From Chromera velia (Eukaryota > Sar > Chromeraceae), in contig JAHBMJ010003572.1 of the NCBI GenBank assembly GCA_018398765.1, positions 12,501 through 70,547 on the forward strand: a stretch of 58,047 nucleotides of DNA, given 5' to 3'. The position numbers were made by a program, and so were the translations under genes. Under the pieces are notes generated by a model. The model had not been told where the DNA came from, searched no databases, and was given only the letters and a program-made list of their open reading frames with translations. Below, piece after piece: positions 42,001 through 54,480 of this stretch (its first letter is position 1; each line of letters opens with the position of its first letter).

Positions 42001-45000
42001 TTAAAGGAAAAACCGAAAGATCGAAAGCGTTAATTCTCAGAGAAGGCAGGCCTCAAAGGTGGGTCGCCTTCCTTCCTTCCTTTAACCTGGTGTCCGGGTG
42101 GGGGGAAACAAGAAGAAAAGAAAAGATCGGTTATGTATGTGTATGTATGTAGGTCCGTGTGCGGGTATGTATGTATGTATGTAGATGTGTTACCAACATC
42201 GTGCTTGAGGAGAACATTGAAACAGTATTTTTGTTTTTGCCGTTTGCAAGCAACAGACTGCAGAGAAGACCTATCGGCAGAGGGGGTAGGCAGGTCACCA
42301 GCCAGTAAAAAAGACGATCGAATCATACAGGCACAGGCAATACAAAAGAGGAAAGGAGTCTGTCGATTCCATGAGAAAAGAGAACCAAAAAAGAAGAAAA
42401 TAATGGAAGACAGAGCAGGCTGGCCGAATGCTCGATGATCCAACCAAATGATCAGAAAAAAGTGAGTGGCTGAGTGCGTCCTCTCTTATGATAGCATACA
42501 GGCAGACAGGCTACTGGCACTGCACGGGAGGACGGCTGACTCCTGAAGGCCAGTAGCAACATCAAAGAGACGAATACAGAGGAGAGCAGAGACACCTCGT
42601 GTCTTTCGGAAGTCGAACAAAAGATTTCCTTCTTTGTCCAAGAGGCAAAAAGAAGAAGCAGAAGAAGAAGAAGAAAAGGGCAGGACAGGAACAAAGGAGA
42701 GGGAGGGAGGGAGGGTGAGGGCCTCCAGTCGACCCTCCCTCCACAAAGGAAACCACATTCATTCACTGGATCGATCGGCCGATTGGTGTCACCAGTTGTT
42801 CATTCATCCATTCATCTGCCTGTCGTTGTTTGGTTTGGTGGTCTATCGGACCGAAATAAATCACTCCGTTGAAACATCGCGCCACCTGTTCCTGCCTGCC
42901 TGCCTGTGTCTCTGACTCGTTCAAGTACTCCTGCTGGTACTTCGGCAGTGGAGAGACTTAAAGAAGGGTCCTCACGCTGGTGCTTTGTTTCTTTGTTTCT
43001 CTACTGATTCAGCCAGCTTGTATGATTGAAGGTGCCTCCTCTCTTCGTCCCGTCCACCCACCCAAGTTTTGTTTGTTTTGTTTTGTTTTGTTTCGTCCTC
43101 TGTATGGTTTCTCCGTTTCTCTGTCTCTTCAGCTGTCTATCTTTTTTCTCCTCAATCTCTTCTCACCTTTCGATTGTCTCTCTCCTTTTCTCTTTCAGCC
43201 TGCCCAAACTGTCCTCAGGGAGAGAACAGAGGCAGAGCTGAAGGGGGTGGGGGAGAGGCATAGTCGAGAGACAAAAATGAAGGGGTGGTGTTTGTCTAGC
43301 TCTCTGCTTTCTTTCTTTCTTTCTTTCTTTTCTTTCTTTCTTTCTTTCTGTCTGTCTGTCTGTCTGTATGTATGTGCATGAATTCTTGATTGATTGTAGT
43401 CCTACCATCGGTTGTCTTGCTCGTGACCGGTTCCCCCATCATCCTTGTATCAATAAATACATCGTTTACCCCCTCTTTCCTTCCTGCCGTTTCACTTTGT
43501 GGCCCCGTCTGTTCGCATCTCCTTGTCAAGCAAGAGAGCAAGCAGGTAGCGTCCGAAGTAGTCAGCTGAGAGAGAAAAAGAAAGACGCGTTTCTTCTTTT
43601 CTTCCCATTCCGTCTCGCTCGCATTGGGTGGGAAAGTGAAAAGGCGCGAGATGCATGAACGAGGGAGACATGATGAAGAAAACCAATGGCGTCGGGCTCA
43701 CATGACGCAGTGATCTTGAAGGAGCCTGCCGGTCCGCGGTTTGGTTCCGGGAACTGCAATACTGCGCTCTCGCCAAGTGTAAAAAGAATCCCTGTACACA
43801 TTGTAAATAGCAACCCTGTAAATAGCGCTCCCGTCCCTTCTTTGTGGCTATGCACTCCTAAAAGTCTCAATCTCTCTCTCTCTCTTCTGCCTCTGTTCCT
43901 GTCGCATGCATTTGTGCGGGGATGGTTCTTGAACTAAGTCTGTGACTGAGTCTGCGTGGGTTGAGAGGAAGACGGGAGATGGAGTCGGACTCGAACCGTG
44001 ATCTCTTTTTCTCGTCTTCTCTCGCTGATGGTCTTCTCTCTCTCTTCTTTCCTCTCCTTTGTTTCTCTCCTTCGGCCAGATGCAGACCTCGTCTGTCTGC
44101 ATCTGGTCTCTCTTTTCATTTCGATCTTGAGTTTTCTTCCTTCTTGAGATCGGTCTTCGCTTTCTTTCGTATCTCTCGGATGCGTTTTTGACTGTTCTTC
44201 TTCTCTTCGTTTGTGGGGGAGGGGAATGGTTTTTCCTTGCCTTCCTCCGCCAACCAATTTTGTTTCTTTCCTTCAACTAACTGTCTTTCCTTTTTTACTT
44301 CCTTGCTTTTGTCTTTTCTGTCTCTTTGCTGGCTGGCCTCTTTGTCTTTTTTTGCTTCTGGCTTTCCTTTCTGTCTCTTGGAATTGTTGGAGTTGAGCGT
44401 GAGGAGCGACTCATCCTTCATTACGGGACATTTCAGGCATGAATAGTTGTCTGTCTCTTGCCTCTCGTGCGTTTGCGGGGGGAGGGAGGAGGGTATTGCT
44501 CTGTACATTTTTGTTTCCGTGTCCCGATCCACGCGCCTCGTAGAGAGTATCATGTACTTCCTCGTGCGTCTCTTTGCCACGGCATCCGTCATGCACACCC
44601 TCTGTCATCGGTTCGTTCGGCCCTCGTTTCTTCCCTCCTTTTCTTCTTTCCTTTTTTTTTCTTTCGTGTTTGCTTTGCGTGGCGTTCCGCCTTCGCCTTG
44701 CTCAGTCAGCAACTCAGGCCATCTTTGTCTTTTGTGTTTCTGTCTTGCTTCTTTCGGAAGCGTTCGGTGATGTGTTGCCACTTTACCGCGAGAAATAAAA
44801 GGAAGTCTGTCTAAGTTCCTTAAGCACGCACACGATATCTCTCCATCTCCATATCTTTCATTTGGGGTGCTGAGAATGCATTTGAAGCATTTCAACTGAC
44901 TGATCAATCGTTGGAACGCGTGAGGAGTGCGTTTCTGTCTTTTTGTTTTTGGTACGTTTGTTTGCAATTCATTCGATTCATTCGCTCTCGAAAAGGAGGG

Positions 45001-45600
45001 TGTGCACGGAGGTCCGTTTGTTTTTCTTCGTGAATATGTGCATACAAACGGGGGACATTTTGCAATCTGTGCGGAAGGATTTCCCGTTTGTGAACGTCCA
45101 ATTTGGTCATTTCATCTTTCTTGCGCTTGATTTTCTCCTTTGTTCTGTTTTTCGGTCTTTTTCCGCGAGGGGAAGAAGGGAAAAAGAAAGGTTTGATTGA
45201 GCATTCTTTGCCTCTTCCTTTCTTGTTCGTCTCTTTGACGATTTCGTTTTTTCGTTTTCTTTTGTGGTTGGCCTTCTCCGCCCCGTCATGTCAAGGCAGG
45301 GTGCTTCTTTCTCGCCAATTTTCGGGTCGTCAGTCTTGAATGTCATTCGCTGACTGGCTGACTGTTCGCGTGTGTTTCGTCATAACCGCAGTTTTGTTTG
45401 TCACCAGTATTCGTTTCTTCTTCTACCAACACTCATTTGGGCTTGGTGTGCCACCCTGTCTTTTCTTCCGTCTGACTGCACAGAAGACCGAAAGGTCTTT
45501 CTTTCTCTGTCTGTGCCAGACTTGGGTAGGGACCCTCAACTTTGCTTCTGTATGTTATTGAAATGGTACGCAGCCCTGCTAGGGTAAGCTTTCACAAGCA
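39083..45600. other. Gene-poor interval downstream of the fusion gene
   Basis: I found no exon chain with recognisable domains on either strand. The DNA alternates between C/T-rich and G/A-rich blocks that open long Ser/Phe/Leu or Lys/Arg/Glu frames by composition. Short repeats include cgatcgatcgatcgatc near 40463, (TGTA)n near 42133-42183, gttttg repeats near 43075-43094 and a compound (TTTC)n(TGTC)n(TGTA) tract at 43309-43376. Around 43730-43835 a short Cys-rich stretch (YCALAKCKKNPCTHC) runs into stops. Confidence 0.4.
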
Positions 45601-46356
45601 GTGCATATGCCGCAGTCAAATGTTATAGAAAGAACGACTCGCCGGCGGATCGACTCTGAATGAAACGAATTAATACAGTAAAATTATGTGACATATATAA
45701 CATATTAGGCGTAGTCTTCAATCTAGTCTTCAATTAGTTAGTTTATAATAGTAATAGTTTAGTTTATCACTCCATAGAAAACTAACTCCAAGTCACTAAC
45801 TAAACTATTAAACGTTTAACTAAACAAACCTAACTGCGTTTGCATCCTTTCCCCACCCACTGTCATGACGCCTAAACTAGTGTGTGAAAGCTAGTGACTG
45901 CTAGTCCGAAAATCATGTTTTATGGTCGATTCAAGGTCTAGTACTATCTATAACTATCGATCTGCTACAAATAATTTAAACATCTATAAGTCGGCTTGCT
46001 ATGTCAAAATAGTAAAAATAATGATTATTTTTACTATTCGCTACGTCGAATAGTAAAATAGTTCATAATAGTTAGCTATTTTTACTATTTTAATAGATAG
46101 CGATGGCGTATATGATGATGATGATGATGATGATTAATAGTAAAATAGCACTGTTTTACTATTAAAATAGTAAAAATAGCTAATTATTTTCTAATTATTT
46201 TACTATGTGACGTAGTAAATAGTAAAAATAGTTTTTATTTAAACTATTTTTACTATTTTTTCAACTATTCTTACTATTTTAAATAGCTTATCGACTCATA
46301 GATGAAAACTAAGTAAAACTAAGTACATATTGATTGATTGATTGATTGATTAATTA

Positions 46357-46403
<47 letters not shown>

Positions 46404-46800
46404 AATTGATTGATGGATGGATGGATGGGTTGATTAATTGATTGATGCCAAACCCTATATATGATTGACAAGTGTTAAAAAATTATACTTTATAGTTTTA
46501 ATGATTGCATCTCTCCCGATCGTTGGTACGGCGTACGTATTGTAACACATGTAAACAGACGTAGACCATACGTATACATTTCTTATACTTACTTGTACTC
46601 TAGCTAAGCCGTATCTAGGATCGTACTCTACTGACTTTAGTACTGACTACTAGACTGGCTATAATGAATGCCTATTCATGAATGTACACTCCTAATTGCA
46701 TCTTTGTAACCTGGTAAGGGTCGATCTAGATCAATCCCCAAGACCTGCGATTGATCCTACAAATGTGCCCCTGGCCCGTCAACCTGGCCGCCGTAACCGG
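45601..46800. other. AT-rich DNA with palindromic TAGTAAAA motifs and GATT repeat
   Basis: From 46005 to 46290 the motif tagtaaaa or its complement ttttacta recurs many times. It includes a 29-nt near-perfect palindrome at 46009-46037 (13-nt arms around tga) and a (GAT)n run at about 46114-46132. A (GATT)n tract occupies about 46330-46445 with some substitutions. No coding exon seen. Confidence 0.75.
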
Positions 46801-47150
46801 TAAAAAGACCTAGAAAATGGGCGCCGCCACCGTACTAGCGGACATAGGGCGATGTAGGGCACCGCAGGCCGCGGCCATACAGTGCCTGGCTGTACGTATG
46901 CAGCCTGTACGGCCGTGGGCTATAGTGCATGGCCTGGGCCGCCGCGGGGCCCGTGGGGCATAGATACACGCGGGCTCGCACTGTATGCTCGTTACAATGC
47001 CTGCATTCTGTATGCATGCTCTGCAACAGTCGCTCTTCATGTGATGTTGCAAACTGCTGTGCCTGCAGAAAAGCGTTTGCTTCCAGGGCAGACACAAAGA
47101 TCCTTTCGTTCTCATGTGGGCACAGTATCCATCCAGCATGCCTAGAAATC
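46801..47150. other. GC-rich island in AT-rich surroundings
   Basis: An abrupt shift to GC-rich sequence with ccgcggccat, ggccgccgcggggcccgtgggg and several tgcatgc/cctgcatt pieces. Both strands are open in places, but no protein family is recognised. Composition resembles the islands near 1480-1545, 4310-4410, 13750-14000 and 30757-30800. Confidence 0.5.
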
Positions 47151-47780
47151 CTTGTAACATGTGTTAAGAATATTTGAGAATGGTCTTAGAATAAAAAAAT
47201 CATGAACAACACCCAGTTTTGTATATATATATATATATATATAGTATCACTGTCCGACCTGTAACTCTTGATGATCGACCGCATCTTCGAACTAGAAGGG
47301 AAAGAATCTTCTATAAATTGCTTTCGAAGTTGTCCAAGCAAGGTGTGTCAGAAATAAGAACACTCCCTAGCGTAGGTTTGCATCCACCTTCCGTGACAGT
47401 GCATCGATCATTCTCTGAGTGTCAAAGTATCAGCCCCAAACAGACTCTTGCGTCTTACGTCTGGCTGATGCTGTCTGCAGCTCTTCACAACGGCTCGACA
47501 AGATACTCACCAGATTGAAAGTCAAATTCTTGGACAGCAGGTATACTTAATACTACATAATCTGAATGATTGCATGAGAGTAACGTAAATGAACGTCTTT
47601 TTGAAGCTTATGTATCGTCCTTTGGTTTCAAAGTCTGTCACTCCTTCATGCTGCCCACTCGTTTTCTTAACTGACTTTTCCAAAACCATGAAGCACGCGC
47701 TTTTACCGTCTTTTGGAATCGATATGCAACCCTTTTCTATCTTCAAAATTGGCATACACTGATGGTATGTTCATTGGCCC
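47151..47780. other. Unassigned region with TA microsatellite and two small ORFs
   Basis: A (TA)n run lies at about 47222-47242. A plus-strand frame (to 47518) contains DDRPHLRTRRERIFYKLLSK, and a minus-strand frame (47755-47522) reads MPILKIEKGCISIPKDGKSA. Both have protein-like composition but no family is recognised, and either may be a fragment of an old element. Confidence 0.3.
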
Positions 47781-48431
47781 ATCTTCCATGTAAGCTAGCA
47801 GTACGGACATTCATTTACTTGAGATGCTACAGGGAGTCCGACTGCTCCTCTGTGTTGGTAGTCACTGCATCCTCATCTTCTTCTCAGACTTCTCCTTCTC
47901 CATCCAGGTCCGCTCACCTTATGTGCTGGAGGAAAATGTGGAACCGTCAATGGACGAGAAGTTTTAGAACCTGGGGTTGAATCCCTGTGTGACACCTGCT
48001 GCCTTGAAACCTGCGTGCATGTGTGTGTATGTGTCATTTTGTTTGCTCTGGCTGCTGGATTGCTGCACGTGTCTGCCGGGATCTTGCTGTGCATACTCTG
48101 TCTGTTGGTTTATCTGTCTGACTATCTGCTACTCCAGTAACTCTCTCCAGGACATTCCGCTCCCTTCTCCCCCCGCTCCTTTTGGTCTTTACCTTTTCCG
48201 CTTCTGCATCAACAAACATAAATTCCCCGGGGGGAAGTGGAGGCCTCTACGAGGGCACGAGTCGCACGATAGTAGTTTAGTTGCTCAACAGTCACAGCGG
48301 CAGCTGCTTACATATCTTCACGCCCCCGCAAGGAAAGTGCGACCATTAAAATCAGTTCTGAATCAGGTATTTCACCCTTCTTTTCTCCCCCCTCCCTTCC
48401 CTTTCATCCCTGGGCCCCCCTGTGAACACCA

Positions 48432-48852
48432 GGATCACAAGGTCCCATGAGGACTTCGAGGACAGGCCTTTTATACAACTTCACAAGGCACGAGCGCAGA
48501 CTGCAGGCACATCAAAGGGAAGCAAGCAGGCCTCCCCCACCTCCACAGGGCACCCAGGCATTCTCGAACCCTCCAACTCCCGCATAAAACCAAAACCAAG
48601 AACAAAACCATCCACAGGAGCACCAGGCAAGACCCCCACTAGCAACGTCTCCCCCCCTCCCCCCGTCACCATCTTATGCTCTCCAAGGATATTATCAAGG
48701 ACGATGACGATGATAATACTATGGAGGATGAGGCAGGTCTGGGACTGCAGAGCTCAGCTGTCAGAGGGAGTGCAAACAGTCAGGGGAAAGGAAGAAAGAC
48801 AGGAGGGACGACTAGGGGTCCAACAAACGAAGCTGAAGACGATGAGGATTGA
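48432..48852 (+). CDS. Unrecognised exon, basic then acidic, frame break at poly-C
   Basis: After a possible acceptor, one frame reads ITRSHEDFEDRPFIQLHKAR and continues through a Pro/Lys/Thr-rich disordered stretch to about 48655. At the C runs near 48650-48664 coding character switches to another frame: MLSKDIIKDDDDDNTMEDEA through TTRGPTNEAEDDED and a stop at about 48852. Taken together this looks like one disordered protein interrupted by a one-base indel, real or from homopolymer miscalling. Function unknown. Confidence 0.35.
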
Positions 48853-49664
48853 AACCCCCCTACCTCTTTGAAGTCTTTAGGGAAAGACACGGGTAGGTTG
48901 GCACACTTTCTCTTCCCATCTCTACCCCTTTTCGTTTGACTTGGCTACCTCTCTGAGCGCTCCCTACTAATAGCTGCTGTCATGACTTCTTGTCTGCTCC
49001 TTGACTTTGTTTGTCTCCTCTCTCCGTCCATACAAACCTTTTGGCTGAGAATATCTTTTGGTTTTCTTTTTTGTTTAGAGCAGGTTCTTTATTTGCCCTA
49101 CACCCTTTTCTTTCTACTGTAACAGTGCTTCATATGGCTTGTTTGTTTCTTGTACTTCAATCCTCCCTCCCTCTCTCCTTCCCTCCCTCCCTCAGAGTCT
49201 GTGTATCGCCCCCAAGTGCTTTCTTTGCATTATTCTATGACACTGGTATATATCTACAAGCCGATCGAGAGACAAGATGTTTGTTTTTTGAACTTTCTTC
49301 TCTGCAGAGGACGTTGGACATTGGATAAAGAAGAAAGGTAGCAGATCTGAGACTGACAGATTGGTGAGTCCCCGGCGGGGTAAAAGAGGGACTAACTAGA
49401 ATTGCATGATTGCCATTTACAATTCTCTGGCACTCTTGTAGCTGCTTTTCGTGACGTCGTGTAAGAGATGGCGGCTGCTCGAATTCTAATCGTATGCGCC
49501 ACGCTACTGCTTTTCTTTACACCTCTTAACTTACCGAAAAAGTCTCCATAAAACTCTAACCACACTTTTCAGATTCTCGTGGATTCCGTTAGTCAGTATT
49601 ACTCCCCTTTCTTATTTTTCCTAGTGTTTTTCTTGCTAGCTCTACTCTCTTCTTCCTGCTGCAG

Positions 49665-49900
49665 GTTGCATCGCTGCGTAACCCGGTATGCAAATTCTTT
49701 TTTAGTGCCCTTCATTATTCAAGTGAAATCGTATTCCGATGTTGTTATTGTTCTGTACGTGCATGCAGGGTAATTACAAAGACGATACAACGGGGGTCGG
49801 GAAAAGCTTGGTGGCCTGGGACTACCGTTTCACTTCAAAGAATTCCTGTGACTATAACAGGAAGAGGGGAATATAAAAGCAGACGCTGCAATGCAACCAG
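49665..49900 (+). CDS. Candidate 21-nt microexon plus following exon
   Basis: A 21-nt segment (49665-49685) sits between gctgcag and gtatgc. The next candidate exon, 49769-49900, lies between gcatgcag and gtgaga. Joined as phase 1 then phase 2 they read LHRCVTRVITKTIQRGSGKA and stay open to the donor. A different phase gives NPGNYKDDTTGVGKSLVAWD, ending in a stop. Either reading is unrecognised. They may belong to a multi-exon plus-strand gene that also includes the exons near 51.7-53.3 kb. Confidence 0.25.
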
Positions 49901-51005
49901 GTGAGAGTGTGTTCGTTCTGCCCATATGTATATGGACTCGGTTTCTCCGCTCTCCTTATTTTTCATGCAGAGGTTCTCTGGTATTTGGATCAAAATCGCA
50001 CTTGATTGATTGTCTTTATGGATTTATCCAATCTTTTATAAAGGAGGCCCACCTCTCCCGCATGACTGGGCAGACGCTGTGGTTAGTTGACTGCATGTGG
50101 GGGTGATCGCAGCTAGGCTCTTTGAGCTTTAGGGACGAATCGTTTCCCGGCAGAACCAAACGGGATGGGCCGTTTGGTTGTCAGACCATTTGGTCAGACT
50201 CCTGCTTTAGGTTTGCTGGTCCTCCCTGGATGCACCGCCTGCTGCATGATCCTTTTTATTCGATTATTTGTAACACAGATAGATGTGCATCCAGTTGAGC
50301 ATGGGCATCGATGCGCATGAGCAAGTGGCTGCTCCATGCGTGGCTGATACCGTCTTCACTCCTATTTGGGCATGATCACATGCAGTAATAAATTTATTCA
50401 TGATTCGATCAGAACGCCTGCATGTCTAGGGAAACAGACGATCGAACGTGGGGAAACTAAAGAGAATCTGAAGGAGACTTAGAGAGAGCTTTCAAGAAAC
50501 GTTGTTGTACGCCATCTTACAAAGGCCACAGGGCTAGCTATGTGTGAATTCAGAATTGTGAGCATGACCCCCCCGTTTTTTTTATACTACCGATCGCTTG
50601 TGGTCTATTTCGGTGCGGGCTTGTTTTGTCTTCCTTCTCTCCAGTTCATTCATAGTGTTTCTGCAGGCATGGATCGCGACTCCAGTCATCTAGTAACTGT
50701 GCACATCTCTTCCCGGCTTTTGACGAGGGACTTTAAGCCTAGCTCTAAGCTGATCTGGGAGCTTGATTAGCACTTCTGACTCACACATGAATGGTTAGTT
50801 GCCGCTCTCTGCCCCGGTATGGACTCTCTCTCACCCTCCCTACCTTGCGTGCAGACTGAACTTGCCGGACGGTCACTACAGGACTCTCCAAACACTCTCA
50901 CCGTCAGTCAAAACTCTTCATCCCTAAGCATCCCTGAGGCTCTTACTCTCTCCGCCCCTATCCCACGCTTGTCTCTTTCATTCTTTCTTAGTGTCGTTCT
51001 ATCTC
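49901..51005 (+). other. Possible exons of the unresolved plus-strand gene
   Basis: Two further stretches follow good acceptors: about 50667-50770 (GMDRDSSHLVTVHISSRLLT to a stop) and about 50855-50970 ([20 protein letters not shown]). Neither shows a known domain and their phases could not be reconciled into one chain. Confidence 0.2.
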
Positions 51006-51272
51006 TGCTTTTGTCTGACTGTCTCTGTGTCTGTGTCTATCTCTGTCTGTTTCTGTCTGTCTCTGTCTGTCTGTCTGTCTATGTCTGTCTCTGTCTGTCT
51101 GTGTTTGACACTGTTTGTCTGTATCTGTCTGCGTCTGTCTGTGCCTGTCTATATCTGTTTATGTCTGTCTGTGTCTGTCTGTGTCTGTTTGTGTCTGTCT
51201 GTATCTGTCTGTGTTTGTCTGTGTCTGTCTGTGTCTCTCTGTGTCTGTCTGTATCTGTCTGTGTCTGTCTGA
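51006..51272. repeat. (TCTG)n microsatellite with TG variants
   Basis: About 265 bases of ctgt/ctgtg/ctgtctgt units, pyrimidine-biased, creating spurious Cys/Val/Leu ORFs on the plus strand. Confidence 0.95.
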
Positions 51273-51717
51273 CAGGTATGTACCTTTTCCTGTCTCGCCT
51301 GATAGCAGCAGTAGCAACTATGATTAAGCTCCTCAGCCTTCTACCTGTCTGTCACTGCCTAGCTCTCTGTTTATTTATCTTAAGATGTTCTTGTATGCCT
51401 CTTTCTATCTTTTCTGCCTCTTGCAATTGATAAAAAAGCTTTCTCTGTCTCTGATCTTTGCGTCGACGTCTGTCTTTGTCTCTCTGCTGTTTTGCGCTAG
51501 ATTGTGCGTTTGCTCCATCTCTTCTGTTATATTCTTTTGCTGTATTTGGCGTGGCTATCTCTTGGTTTTTGGTCTGTCTTTGATTTATTTTTGATTTCAT
51601 GTGTGTTCATCTCTCTGTGTATGTGTGGTCTACCTCTGTCTGTTTCTATCTGGTCACACAAGGAACAAGATGTTGGGTCACTCTTTCATGGGGCGGTAAC
51701 ATGCATGTGTAGTAGCA

Positions 51718-51905
51718 ATGGCCGGCGAAAAGCCAAATGATGAAGCGGACAAACATTCATATTCTTTGCAGCGACGGTGAGGGGTTCAGGCCTGAAGTGG
51801 TGAAGACTCTTCACGACCTGTCCAAGATGGAACTCAAAGAATCGGAGCTGGAAGCTCTTCAGCAAATGATCAACTCAAGAAAAAAAAAACGTAACGATGT
51901 TTCTC
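51718..51905 (+). CDS. Helical, charged exon of unknown gene
   Basis: The frame after the cag at about 51771 reads SDGEGFRPEVVKTLHDLSKM and then ELKESELEALQQMINSRKKK, clearly coding-like and helical with a basic end. Just upstream an ATG (51718) opens MAGEKPNDEADKHSYS in another frame with no intron possible between, so a frameshift or an unidentified splice is implied. No family recognised. It is likely part of the same gene as the coiled-coil exon at 52222-52418. Confidence 0.35.
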
Positions 51906-52221
51906 AACCATCCGCAGCTGGACATTGCTCGATCAGCTGTTTTGTTTGCTTTACAAACTGTTGTTTACTTTTAATTTAGTTTTTGCCTTAGAAGGAGGGG
52001 TTGTCCTTCATGGCCCCCTTCTTTAGAGTGACCTTGGAGTGTTGTGGAGTGGACGCTCTCAGGACTTTCTGTCTCCCCAAGATTTATTTTGTGTATGCGC
52101 TTAGCTTGTTCTTAGCCCATCTAAGCAAATTGGGTGCTCCACATCCAAGCTGCTTAACCCACTGGCTCCTGGTAGACAAGTTCTTTAACTCCAGGGCCTG
52201 CAGCAGACGCAGAACTTTAAG

Positions 52222-52418
52222 TGACCCGAGCGGACGTAGCTAAGCTGGAGCGCGAGCTGTCCTTTCGCAACAGCGAGTTCGAGATTGCGAGAGAAGGAGA
52301 AAACCAGATCACCATCACTGCAAAGGAGGCAGAGCTTCAGGTCATAAATAAAAGACTGGAAGAGCGTAGAAACACCGTGCTTCGGCTGGCCGCTGAGGTC
52401 GCTAGGCGTCAACAGCAG
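52222..52418 (+). CDS. Coiled-coil exon of unknown gene
   Basis: The exon lies between a tttaag acceptor and a cag|gtgccc donor, entering in phase 1 and leaving in phase 0. It reads RADVAKLERELSFRNSEFEI, then EAELQVINKRLEERR and LRLAAEVARRQQQ, a heptad-like pattern over about 60 residues. The protein is probably a structural or adaptor coiled coil. Its partners and identity are unknown. Confidence 0.45.
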
Positions 52419-52812
52419 GTGCCCTCCTGCCTTGGCTTATGTAATAGTAATATAGGAGCTAGAATCACTTTAACCTCTTCAGACAGCTGAGGAATCTTGA
52501 CTATACCGACATGCATTGTCAGTTTTCGGCACGCAAAAGAGAGGCTTACGGAGCTGTCGTAAGGTATACGAGTGATGTACAGCGATCGATTGAAGAGATG
52601 TGTATTAATGTAAATGTATGCATGCAAAATACATGCATGCAACGTGCATACTGAGATCAGCGCGCATGCATGGATGGATGACGCACGCACGCATGTAAGG
52701 AGGCATCGATCGCGTCATACACCGCCTGAAACACCAAACAACTTCCGTTCTAGCCTATCGATCCACACCCCGTCGGTCTGCCACTGTCATTTATCTATCG
52801 CTGTTGGCTTGA

Positions 52813-53316
52813 TTGCATGAACGATCAAACAGGTCAAGATCTGCTAAGAAGGAAAAGAGTTCTTTCAATAGTAAGGGCATGCAAGCGCATGCAAAGGCCC
52901 CATTTGCAAAAGTCATAAAAGAAATCATGAAGACGAAAGGAAACGAGTTAAACAAGCACAAAGGAAAGAAGGAAGGTCTAGAGGAAGGTTCTGGAAGAAA
53001 GGAAAGAAGGAATCTAACGAACGAAAAAGGAGAGAACCTCAGGGAGTCTGATCCTGAAGCAAGGACTCTTAACAGCAAAACCGGTAGTGCTCCTCCAAAC
53101 GATCCTCCGAGGCGCCCAGCGGACACGCGCGCCCGCCCCCCCTTTCTACTGGATCAATTGACGATGATCCAAGGCTTGCATGCAACAACGGAGCATCAGG
53201 CGAAAGGGGAGCCTCTGAGAAATGGGGGGATTCAGCAATGCACTCATCCTCATGGACGACTGAACCGTACAAGACTGATCGATCGACTAGAACTTAGCGT
53301 AATACAATGTAGCTAG
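52813..53316 (+). CDS. Basic, disordered ORF, 167 residues
   Basis: The frame runs from an ATG, or from an acceptor (aaacag) at 52832, to a TAG. It is Lys/Arg/Glu-rich for about 90 residues, then Pro/Arg-rich (APPNDPPRRPADTRARPPFL), then more ordered (LDQLTMIQGLHATTEHQAKG). It may be the terminal exon of the plus-strand gene containing the coiled coil, though phase with the preceding exon does not match directly, so an exon between is needed. Unrecognised. Confidence 0.35.
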   Translation: MHERSNRSRSAKKEKSSFNSKGMQAHAKAPFAKVIKEIMKTKGNELNKHKGKKEGLEEGSGRKERRNLTNEKGENLRESDPEARTLNSKTGSAPPNDPPRRPADTRARPPFLLDQLTMIQGLHATTEHQAKGEPLRNGGIQQCTHPHGRLNRTRLIDRLELSVIQCS

Positions 53317-53319
53317 AGG

Positions 53320-54480
53320 TGTTACAACGGTGCATAGATGGAAGGAAGAGTAAGAGAGAGGCGGACATGCTAGGAACGGATCTTAAATACGGTTTCCCCC
53401 TGCTTAGCGACAATCCTAAGAATCCTTTTCTAATTTATAATTCACGTTCTAGTTTATGTTAAGTAGAACTTGAAATTGTTTAAAAGAAAATGATCTGTTT
53501 CTATTATATACTAGATCTGTTTTTTAAGTTCTTTTATAATATGTTTTTCTGAGTGTATAAGTGCTATATTAGAGACCATTCTACAATAATTTCTTAGTAC
53601 CACATTTCCCCACTGGCACATTTGCAGTTCGAAACAAAGACATGTCAATGGAGAGTTTCTAGGGGGAGTTTGTTGTTCCTGTACTAGTGTTCCTGGTACC
53701 TCATACACTGTGATGATACACACTTATGATAGACACTGACCCTGAGTTTCTGACTGATGACAACGTGACTTCTTTTAATGTGCACGTGTTCATCCACGTC
53801 ACTTTATATTAATTATACGGAGTAATACCAGGAGCTAGCATTGAACTCAGCATTCTCGAACAACATTAAGCAAAAACCCCCTAGAAAACCCCTCGATCAA
53901 GCTCCGAAACGCATGCAGCGAGGCCCAACTCCAAGCCCAAGTCTGAGACTGATCGAGCATGAGTCGCCATCCCATGCATCGATCCCTGCCACGCCCTCGT
54001 CAAAGATGCATGAAACCCGCTCGATCAGGTTTTCGATTATTACCCTCTTGTTATGTCTGCATGCCTATACGCACGTACGTGCCAGTGCATGTCTGTCTGA
54101 TTGACGATCACGTCACGCACGTCGCGCACCCCATTCATTCACTCACTGGCGCGCATTCATCATCCTTAGTACCATCAATCGGATGTTTCTAGCTCGGCAC
54201 TCGACAAAACACTCGAAACGAGCAGATGCGCGCAGACACTCGATCGATGCATGTTCTCAAAACTGTTTCCTTACCATGTCAATCACTCACCCACGCACAC
54301 ACACACCCTCGCTCAATATCGGACAGCTGCAAGTTCAGTGACATTCGAAGCAAAAGCTCTCATACCCTCGCGCTGCATCATGTTTTGTATGTTTTGTTCT
54401 CCCACCTTCAAGACGCAAACCCAGAAAGAAGGAAAGGGGGGATAAGGATACTCGAAAAACCGCTGAGTAGTTTCATATAT
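53320..54480. other. Intergenic and 3' flank of SCCPDH-like gene
   Basis: AT-rich to about 53850, then a mixed region with cgatcgat and gcatgcat palindromes. No coding exon seen. The part next to 54481 should contain the 3' UTR of the minus-strand oxidoreductase gene. Confidence 0.45.

Noticed and set aside
43690-43840. Short Cys-rich frame (YCALAKCKKNPCTHC)
   Set aside because: It runs into two stops within a few codons and has no exon borders; probably chance or a tiny gene relic.
43980-44010. ggttcgagtcc on the minus strand, resembling a tRNA T-arm
   Set aside because: The flanking five-base stems do not pair and no acceptor, D or anticodon arms can be drawn around it.
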